Below, in pieces: positions 12,035 through 23,400 of a DNA stretch of 64,000 nt. The notes under the pieces are model-generated. The model did no database searches, was not told the DNA's origin, and saw only the letters and a program-made list of their open reading frames with translations. Position 1 is the stretch's first letter. Each line of letters opens with the position of its first letter. The translations under genes and the position numbers were made by a program. Source of the DNA: Petrolisthes cinctipes (Eukaryota; Arthropoda; Malacostraca; Decapoda; Porcellanidae); contig JAWQEG010000501.1 in the NCBI GenBank assembly GCA_033782935.1, forward strand, positions 131,501 to 195,500, written 5' to 3'.

Positions 12035-14464
12035 CCACTGGAGGCTTGGTCACCGCTCCCTCACCATCTTGTTTCTTTCCTTGCCATCTAACTTGCCTCA
12101 TGTTGTGATACCCTGTAATTTGTGTTGACCAATGTCATCCTGCAACTTGCTCTCATTGCCCAGTAACTTGCAAGGAAATAGTCGTACATAAGTGGACAGC
12201 AGACAGAAGCAAATTCCCATGTGAAATATGTGTGCCAGCAAGGAAAATACGATGAATATTTACAGTAAATCCTAGCTAAAATTACAAGGAAGGAATTGTT
12301 GATCATACTTGTGATGTCACGGCATTCTTGTCTTGATAGGAGTTATGTTACGGGCTAATGTTATTGACTAACGACTAGGAATAAGGCCCTTAGTGTTCCT
12401 CATATATATTTTAAGAGCCAAAGACAAAACCTTGTAATTTTCTATCAATCAAGAATGTAATAAGAGGAGTTACTAATCACATCACAGAAAGAACCAAGTA
12501 ACTTGTTACCATCATCACCAAGACCCCAAGTCTCTCCTATGAAAAGGTGAGATGGTCCAGGCTCAAGAAAGGAACATAAACAGTGAATAGATAAAGAGAT
12601 AAGTGTGTCTGGTGAAACAGTTTTCACTTACATTCATTTCTCCTTTCATGGTTCCAAAACTCTTACAGCACCACCAGTAAGTACTCACTTTCTCCATTCA
12701 TCGAAATATTCCTCATTCATCTCAGTCACTATTACCACACTAATATAATACTGTGTATTTCATTAGTACTATGTACCAAAATATTAATTATTCCAACTAA
12801 TGTAATGGAATGGACTGTACACATTAATAACTTTTACATGGATAGAATGCCTGTCTGGTTGCTTCTGAGCCATCATGGAAGATCATTGTTAAAAGAAAAT
12901 AGTTTATTAATATAAATGCTCAGAGTATAAAATGCTCCATACAAAATTGTTGCAACAAACTTACTTTACCTGATGCCATGAACCATGGAGGTAGTATATA
13001 TATATAGCTCCATGCCATGAACAGACCATCACTCGGACATGTATTTCCTTTACCTTATTCCTCATAACTTTGAGTACCAATAATCACACCATTACCATAA
13101 TTTAAAAGAATGTTTGTATCGTTTCCAGTCAGTCCTTCCCTTTTCAGGAAAGTTTACACTACAGTAATGTATATAGTATACAGTACTGTACATGACAATA
13201 ACAACAGAGTCCAAATATGAGACCAGTGCACTGAAGATGGGTCATTATATGAGCACTAAGAAGAAAGATTTTAGTGCAAATGCCAGCCAGAGAAGATCAT
13301 CTTTTGGGACTTATTGCACAGTCAATCAACCAAAGCAGCAAAGGCCAAAAATAACTGACTGTAAAATATGCTTGAACACTATTGAGTGAGTGATTATAGC
13401 TTTTCATCACCAATACTATTACCTCTATTATGAACAATATACTGTCAATCATTATACAGTACCATCTGTATGTGCTCACCTGGAATAATATCAATGATAA
13501 CCTGTATTTTTTTTCATTTCTAACCTTCAATATTGACCTGAATGCAGTAACATTTATTAACTTCTAGGCTTCATAATGCCCAACCATCATGAAAACATTT
13601 ATAAAAATCTGTCCATAGGTTACTGAGCTATTGCTAACCAACAAATATGAGTACTGTGATCATAAAACTTTTTGCAAAGATAACAACCGATTTGTGCTTT
13701 TCATGATGCAAAATTACATCATGACGACCTTATTTCCTTCTCAAATGGTTGGGAAACACTCAGCTACATCATTAACAGACTTGCCAAACTGTATGCCAAA
13801 TATGGAGGGGCAATTATTATTATCTACCATTTGAAGAACAAGGTGGTGAAGCTTACCTCATACCTTAGGGCCAAGGATATATCAGTTCGGTCATGAAAAT
13901 GAATCTGGGAACTCCAAAGCAACAGACACCAATGACATTTTAGAAGTAAACCCCAGTGTCTATGAACTTGGGAGTCACCAAACTGATTTTCATGGTCCAA
14001 GCCCAGAGAAAACAGTAGTAGAAGCAGGTGAACTTCTGTGCATAAGTGTATATAATTTGTCAAGTATATGAACCTAAAGCATATAATTATATAGCAACCA
14101 CCACTCAGGATGTAACCAGCTGAGTCAATCCATCCAATTTGAATGTGCAGGGAACTAAAACTATGACTGCCAGTACCATATTATCCTCCTGGGACCTGTT
14201 GTCTAAAATACTCAAGGCTGTGTGTGTGACCATCCATACTTGTGTTTTGGCAAATAATCTTCAATCAAATGGCTGGTGATAAAGTGTCCACAGCTGATAT
14301 CACACAGCTAACCTTGATGGGATGAATGTCACCATCAGGGGTTGTGAATGATGCATTAGCCAATCAGAAATATCAGACTACACACCATCTAAAAAGGGGA
14401 AATTAAACTTATAAATGCATGGAAAATAGAATACTAAACAGAGAGGATGGTGCCACAAAGGGGG
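12035..14464. other. Intergenic / probable 3' UTR of the spindle-F-like gene
   Basis: No mobile element recognised. On the minus strand AATAAA-type signals read through TTTATT at about 13553 and 12903, downstream of the stop at 14465, so some of this is probably the 3' UTR of the minus-strand gene. A small hairpin (CATGGAG / CTCCATG around a TATATA loop) sits near 12985-13013. Short ORFs here have no recognisable domain. Confidence 0.45.
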
Positions 14465-17400
14465 CTAAGAAATAACCTCAAACCCATTCTCAACTTCAAA
14501 GTGGCTAACAACATGTGACTCAAAGGATTCCTGAGGTACAATCATTGGAAAGACTGCATTACACATGGGACATATACGATCCTCCTCCTCCTGTCCAGCC
14601 ACTCCTCGTCCAACACCACCCAGGGAGGGGTCAGGAGAAGTACTGACTGTACGTGTGTCAGGTCGTATCAGGTCACCACTGCCTCCACTGCCTCCTTCAC
14701 GTCCACCCCCTTCATCATCACTCATCTGATGATATGAAAGGCATGGTACTTATTTATTAAGAGTAGTGTTTTTATTAGCATAAATTTGTTCTATACAGTA
14801 CTGCATAATACACAACAAAAGAGAGGGAGCATGGCACAAGAAAGACATACTGTATTACATATTAAAAATTCCTTTAATAAGATAATATTTAGTATTATGT
14901 ACCCTGTTTAAGGGTATATTTACTCTCCAACTTACATACCTTTGTGAAAAGAAGATGCACTGGCACCAATGTTCATAGAAAACACAAATTTCATAAAGGA
15001 AAGAAGTGGAGCATCATGGAAACTCCCATCAGAAACATATAGAAAAATAAGCAGTAATATGATTAGGCTGAATCTTGTAACAGAAAAATATAAGAAAAAC
15101 CACAAACCTGCACTTGTCTCCAGTCAAAGGGACTTGTTGGTCTCTCCTCCAAAACACTTCCTCCTATGTTGACGTTGTTGCTGTCTCCCCCACTGTCATC
15201 AGTCAGAGGGCCACTGGCAAGGATAAAAACAACTTTCAATAATGTTCCTAACAATAATAGCATTCAATGACTGTTTGGGCAACATCACTCCTTAATATTT
15301 TGATTCAGCATTCTTCAGAGATAACCATAAATTAAATTGGGTAATGAATTTCTATACCAGTACCTCTTGGTCAACTAACACTTTAACAACAGGTCATGAC
15401 TCACAATTCTGATAAAGAACTGATGAGCTTCTGATGGTAAAATGATATATTAAAAACTTTAAAATTCATAACAAGTCCATATCACATACAGTACCATAGT
15501 TGGATTACCTCCGGACAAAACTACCAGTACACTCGTGATACGTAATTTCTGACCAGAGACGAACGGCAGGCACCACACACACATACCCTGCATTCGAACT
15601 CAGCCTCTATAGGTGTACTGGGTGGGGAAATGAACAATACCAGGCGATTCAAAGCTTTCTGCTCCTCATACTCTGGTCAGAAATTATTTATCACGAGTGT
15701 ACATCTCACAGGAATAACATTGTTGTCTAAGAGTTACCAAAGTTTCTCATTACTGTACCATGTAAACCCATACTGAGTAACATACTGGTATAGTCCTCAG
15801 TAAGATCTATCTTTTCAGAATGACACTATTACTGTATAATTTTTATGTGCCTTTTGGGAAGTGGGTTGTATTATATGGGATTTGGTGCTTCTTTGGACCC
15901 AAGCCACTACATTTCTATTTTATTTCTGACCCTCCATTCCATCTGTTTCCATCATACCTAATGTCCATCCCTCCATATCACTTTCTCCACAGTGGTACAT
16001 GGTATTTTTGGCCTAACACAGTCTTTTTTCTTTTCCATTTATAATCATCAGTCTACTGTATTGTTACATAAAAATAAAATACTGCAATACTTTAATGTAG
16101 TTTTACTCTTTTCCACTCTTTCCTTAATTAATTCCCTGGTAGAGGTCATTGACAACTTTTCCAAACCAAATATTCAGCCAACACCTACAGTAATATTACC
16201 AGTACAGTACAGTACTGTAAATATCATCCATAGCTAAAGATGACTATATACTACTGTGGACTGTACAAGCATTTTACTGTATATAATTATACAAAATCTA
16301 TTCATACATTCACAATATGCATAGTTATATAAAGATATCAATCACATATACATGTATACACTATTATACAAGCTATTTCTCATATAGAATGCATGTTCAT
16401 CATTCATTCAATAAACCTTCACACTATAATTTAGTTCACATTATCTTCCACCGAACATAGTAACATAGACATTCTGTAAGACTATGAATGAGAAATACTG
16501 TACTGTATAGGATACATAATGAAAATGAGACTATAAAACAAGTTTTGAAAAGGAATAGAAATAACACAGCTGGTGAGTGAACATTACAATGGTTGTGTAC
16601 TAACCATGCCAGTGAAGAGAACACTAAGTCAAAATCACACATACATCAAACTAAAAAGGAAGTTTGAGATAATATTTTCTCAAGTATATAAAATAAAAAA
16701 TAACAAATCAAAGTGAAGTGCTACTAATGATAAATTCTAACATTCACTGTGTATGAATTATGATGGAAGCTTCTATGTAATCATTCACTAATTTTCTCAG
16801 AGAGAAAGAATTGAGGGATTTGGCAGCAACGAAGGGAACAATGTTTAGTTATCCATAAGAAATACCCCATTCAGGTCACGAGCTAATAAGCAGTACAGTA
16901 ACTGCATAATTATGATAGTAATATAATCTCTTCTTAGAGCACATTACAGTAAGTGTAACATGTACAGTACTTTCTACAGTGTTCATATTGTATTTCCATG
17001 CATCCATAGTGCTAATATCTCACTTCTATTGTGTAATACATATGAATTGCTAACTGTATCAGGTTCAGATGCTCTGACTGCTTCCTGAATTAATTAGCAT
17101 TATTAGACCTCTGTTTCCATGTCTTGTGAAACCACAAACAAATGTGCAATGTATTTGAATGTAATAAAAACATTTATTGAAGAGGAGCCATCACTGATCC
17201 ATTTCAATCACTGGCAAACGTGGAGGCAAATCCACAAGTCAATCTAAAGTTATTGCCAAGTCAACCATGCCAGTCAGACATCACAGAAAACTGATAATTC
17301 AGTCTTACTCTTTTTTCTACCTGGAACAGAGAGCCTGATTGGTCTGAAATTTCCATTATTCATCAATTTAAAACATGTTAATGATAGGTTCCTATTGTGC

Positions 17401-20400
17401 TACAATGTACAGTTTATGTAATTTCAAAGTTACAAACATATATAAACTGTATCTTTATTATACTGATTTGTCCTGAAGAAGCTACTGTATATGGAAACAC
17501 CGTCAATAAAGGCTTCTCCCAACATGTTGTTTTCATTTACAATGACAGATTATCAACTTATGATTCTGAAGCAGTTAAGGGGGTGTGGGAATAGGGGGAC
17601 AGGCTTTAGGGGGGTGCGGGAGTAGGGAACAGGCTTGGGGGGGGTTAGGGGGGTTGCAGGAGTAGGGGACAGGCTTGGGGGGGGGGGGTTTAGGGGGGTG
17701 CAAGAATAGGGGACAGGCTTTCTACCCACCCCAAGCCTGTCCCCCTATTCCCACACACCCCAAACCCCCCCAAGCCTGTCCCCTACTCCTGCACCCCCTT
17801 AATAGAGTAATGGGCAACACAGGGGTTATCATGTGAGGGGATACATGATACAGAGTCACAAACATAATTCTGTAATCTTCAACTATTTGGTGTTGGTGGA
17901 AAACTAACCTTAGTGACTGGACTACTAGTATCAGGATCAATAGAAGTCAAAGGAAAGTAAAACTACACAGCATATATACACAGTAATTATACAAACTGTG
18001 CCAAGTGCTGAGTCACATAATCAACAAAGTGTTTGGATTATCATAACAAGGTAAAAATCCAGCTTACATTCCTGTTTCAAAACTGAATAGACTTTACTGA
18101 AGTACTATACATACTTAAGTTCATTTTATTTTGTTCAGTGTTTTAGAGACATTTATCATAATAGCATATGTTAGCCTTTCATATTTTTTCCACAAGAGAT
18201 AATGATAAGATGTCCCATAAAAAATTTCGAAAATCCCCAAACAATAACATGGCAGCAAAATATTGACTTATCTATCATATCTTTCATTAATCTTGCAACA
18301 GAATTATATGTATGTAAATAAAGGATATACAGTATCAGTATTGTACAGCACATTGTTTGCAACTGTAAGTACATCATAGAGGTCCAAACACTTTATATGA
18401 TCAGTAGACTAGAGATTAAAATAACGTACACAATCATGCCACCAGCAGAAGTGAGGTTAGAGTTGATAACAGACCCACAGGTTGCCAGTCTACTCTGACA
18501 TGTCCCGTCTTCATCCTCCCCGTCCAGGTCCTCCCTCGTGTTGTGGCCAGAGGATGGTGTCAAGGTGAGTGTGGATAGTGCTCGGTCCTGTTGTCCCAGG
18601 GTACTTTCACCAGGCTCAGAGTCTGGGTTATACCATTATGTAACATATGAGAAGAATAGCTTCATTTTGACACATTAAATGAATTCTCATTATCTGCACT
18701 TCAAATGCACTGTAATGAGATGATGATTTTCTTTGTTATAAGCATTAAATCATACTTGCTCTTGTCAAATTTACTTCAGATATTTTATCACCATACATGG
18801 AATAGTTGCTGGCCGTGGCAAAAGTAACTTTCACACTAATCATCTTAAAATTAAAATTTTATTTTAGCATTAAAGCCAACAGCATTAAAGCTAGCGAGTC
18901 CAGTATGATGCAAATTGGGGCTATCTATCTATCTATAGCTCTGACGCCTCGTTCCCTCAGGGAACTCCATCCAAGGGGGTGGCCACGGCAGAAGTGTCTC
19001 CAGTTCTCCCTGTTCCAACACTCCCTCCTCTGCCCCTCATGTTTCTCTCCTTTACATACTCTTCCACTCTGCTCTGCCATCTAACTGGAGGTCTGCCTCT
19101 CACACCAAGTCCCACAACTTCACTTGCATACACCTTCTTTACAAATTCCTCGCCTTGCATTCTCTCTACATGTCCAAACCACCTCAATGTATTATGCTTC
19201 ACTCTCTCAACAACTCCACACTTAATACCAATTGCCTTCTCACTCATACCACATCTCTCATACACACTCTCATTACTTACTCCATCCCACCTAGTATTTA
19301 CGTCCACATGCTCCTCTCAAGTTAACTCATTTCCACTGCACCTAATCTAGACTGATGAGCCCTACTCCATGTCCATGTCTCTGATGCATATGTCACACTT
19401 CTACCCTTCATAATCATCCCCAGTGATCTTATGACTGCCTCCCCCTTTGGCTTCACCTCCAGCCTTTATAAAATAAAATAAACTAAACTAAAAACAGGGA
19501 GGTGTCCCCCGAGGTCTGAGACTTACCTACCCTTCCTGGGGAGGGGTAGGTCACCGAGGTGCTCTAAAACTTCCCAATGTTTGATGGTAGCCAAATGAGC
19601 AATGACCACACCTTTGAACCTCATTGGTTATGATATTGCCACTGAGCAAATTGGGGCTAATATACGCTATTTTGAAGTGCAGTGATACATATTTATGATA
19701 AACAGGTACTGGTGGATAGGTCACCTTCAATGGCTTCACACTCAATCCTACATAGTTATGGCCTTTGTTTTGTCCTTCAGTCTATATAGATGAGGGTGAC
19801 ATAATTATATATGGCTCTACTGGTGACTTTCTTGTCACCTTTGACTGTTCCAACTTTGTGTCATCTATCAGCAGAGTTTTAAGCCCACACTGGCAGGAAG
19901 TGACACAATCTCTTCAATGGGTGGCCTGACTCAACTGGAATTTGCTTTATTCTTTAAATTTAAGCATAATATTGGTAACTTTGTTCCTACAATATTATAA
20001 TGTGCCATTGTTACTAACTTAGGGTTATAAACACACATACATACAGAAATTGTACCACTGTTACAGGGATTTTTCATAAATAAATAACATGTACATAACT
20101 GTGTTTACAGTTGTGCTACAAAAATAAGAATGGCTTACCATTATGTGTATTGTGATGTGAGGATAATGAGAGTGTATGTAAGAGAGGTGAGAGTAAAAGA
20201 AGACTATGGTGTTGCTCTTGTAGTCCAGACAAGAGTCTTCTCATACGTCTGGTGGCAGTCTGTATAGATGATGCCACTTCTACCTCTTCACCATCCTCAC
20301 CAATACACCAGTCTGAGGCCAGAGTGTCAGTACTGTTGCCTACCTGTAATATGGATACATAGAGACATTGTAGTAATGTTGTTTACACATTCTATCCTTT

Positions 20401-23400
20401 TTCCTCATTTCTGTCATACCATATGACATGTCCCAAACCAAACATTATTATCCCTTAAGTAATAACTGCCATCTCCATTGCATTATTCTTGCCAATATTA
20501 CCACCCTCAGTTGAACAGTTCCCAGTGACTTACTGTATATGATGTCACGTACCTACAGTCAACACTCGACAACCAGATGTCGGCTGTGGGACGCACCTGT
20601 AAACTAGTTCTAACTGACCCTTAACCAACCCGCCCTTCTTGCCCTAACTTACCAAGTGGCGCAGATAGCGAGGGCCGTATCAGCCTATCAGAGACGAGCT
20701 TACGTGCTCGCAACCTATGGCAGAGTCGATTACATTCGCTGAACCTATCAGAGACGTGTGGTCTTAAGGATCAGCCAATCAGCAGTCGTTGGGGGTGTAT
20801 ATAAGCAGCTACCCTCGGCTGACCGAACTCAGTGATGAGATATTCTGTCACTCCGTCATTGCATACTATCTCTGCTTTTATCTCTGCTCTTGCTGATATA
20901 CTCTATTTTGTTTAACTCTGATATAATTGTGTTCTATTATTTGGTGTTCTAATTGGTGTCATTTTGTGTCTGTTAACGTTAACGTCATTCATATTGCTGT
21001 TTTGTTTTATTGTAAATATTGTACTTATTTGGTGATGGTAATATTATACATGTTGAAATCATTAGTCATTCGTTTACATTACTCTTTCTGGGCAAATATC
21101 CATTGAGGGAGTGGAGTGGAAGTTCCCATTCCATTTCATTAGTTGTAACTCCACTGATTACAGTAACATATCCACCAGAGTTATACTCTAGCTGTTCACA
21201 ACCCCTAATCTTCCCCTAGACATAAACAAGCCAAACACTGGGGTTGTAACAATGACCATTGACTAGACAATAAACATCAAATACTATACAGTACAGCACA
21301 GTTAAAGTACATTAACAAAAAGTACAGTACAGTACAGTACTAGGTGATTTAGAGGTGGACCCCTTGCCTGTCAGGGATCCTACACTGATGCTAGAGTCTT
21401 CCCACTCTTTGAAAAAAGGGAAATACGGTACTAATGATGATGGCATTTTTTTTTTTTATATTGATTGCTTCATAATTGATACAGAATACCAATCAGCAAT
21501 TTTGGACACAAGAAGTAATGAGTAAAGTAACAAGTTATCATAAGGGAAGGCATGGGAGGAGAAATGTGACATTTTCATACTGGATTTCAAGAAGTTGGAC
21601 TCTGTAGGGAAAAATAAGCAGGTATGTGTCTTTATTAGAGTCCATGATAAAACTGAGGAGTCATTTATTGTATATATACAGTGAGCTGATATTAACAGCT
21701 AGTAATTGGACATATGAAAAGGAGTTGACTATCTTACTTTACAACTAGATAGTTAATGGATAAACTCATTTTAAGTTATTCATTAATATTGTTTGAACGA
21801 TATACTTGTGTGAGGGAAATGTCATTCTTTAATATGATTATAAAAATGTGATACATAACATAACTATGAAACAATCACATTAACCAAATAGACAATCTTA
21901 CCTGGTCATAATCATCAAGTGAAGAATGGAACCTGGTTGTAAGATCCTCAAAGCTATCCAGATCATCTGTTGAAAAGTGAATAAACTGAGGCACTATTCT
22001 GTATTATGAGTGTGTAAACTGTTCTATTGAGTGACAAATGCTGATTATTTCCTTGACAACTGTACAAAGCTGTACTAGGACTATTCAAAAATAAAATACT
22101 GTACAGTACTAACTATGTACAGCCACAATTAATTTGACACACCACAATCTCTAGGCCACATGAATCAAAGCCCGAGATATAAAGCAGGAGGTTTCTGGAC
22201 GACAGCCCACCCAAACCATCATGAGGCCACACACATATCAAACCAATGGAGGCTTTGGGTGGGCTGTCGTCCAGAAATCACCTGCTTCAGATCTTGAGCT
22301 TCGACTTACGGTAGGTGGGTTAGAGATGGTGGTGCGCGAGTGTACAGTACAGGTAATAAGTCTTCCATACATGATATTATTCTAGCCTACAACAAATCAA
22401 TATTACAATAATGATGATAACAATAACAAAGGAGCAATAGTACTACAAAAAATGAGTTGTGATGAAATAACTCTCCTACCATATATACCTGTGTCTGGAA
22501 TAATCTTGGTTCTGTGTGAAGTGAGTTGGGAAATGTCAGCCAAGCCTCCACCTCCACCACCTGGCAAAGCTCGTACCTGAGTGGCTATCTGGTCCATCTT
22601 CTCCCTTAGTCGTGTGTTTTCCTCACTCAGAGACGTGACCTGTGGTTAAGGGGGTAATTCACTTTTGTTAAATTGGAGCTCCTCGATTCCTCCAAAGTAT
22701 GCCAGGAAACAGGACCAGATGAAAATAATGGTGTTCTGTTGCTTGGAATAGTGTGGAGTATTCAGTTGCTCCAGAATTATCAACACAAAACTTCCCCCTT
22801 AAGTTGTATCTAACTTTTTTGATACTGTGCTTACTTGATGTAAAGTAATCATGGGCAAGGCACATGCAACAGCCAAAAAATTTTACCTACTGAATATCAG
22901 CTGAGGACATTTAGTGTGATTTACAACTAAGCCTTGTTAGGTTTATCAATGTGATCTATTGTCAAGGAAGGATGCAACGAGGTTTCCAATTTCCATAACA
23001 AATACTGTATGTCTTAAAACTCAGAACAGAGGAGTAGGCCTACCTGCTTGGTGAGTTTTCTGTTGTCATGTGCAGAGCGGGCAAGTTGACGCGCCAAGCT
23101 CATATTCTCGGTGGACATGGCTGAGAACCTTTCCTTCAGTGAACAACATTCCTGGTGTTTGCTGTGAATTTCGTGGTTTAATTGAAGGTTCTTCTCTCGT
23201 AGCTTGATGCTGTTCTCCTGTGGCAAGAGTTAGGTTCAACTTAATCTCACTTCACCTTATTCTGTTTTTCTTTTTCAACTTTCTACAATTACTGTTATAT
23301 TAAACACATTATATGCACAAAATTATACATCAATGTTGTTCTTCTCTGCATAATCATTAAAACTATCTGATTTAATAGCTTACCTGTAACTTTCCAATCT

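Noticed and set aside
13192..13389. Small protein-coding gene
   Set aside because: 65 codons, no recognisable domain, no splice partners, AT-rich intergenic setting.
17881..17935. An extra exon of the spindle-F-like gene (minus strand reading DPDTSSPVTK before a GTTAGT)
   Set aside because: No acceptor AG lies before the putative reading frame and the neighbouring exons join in phase without it.
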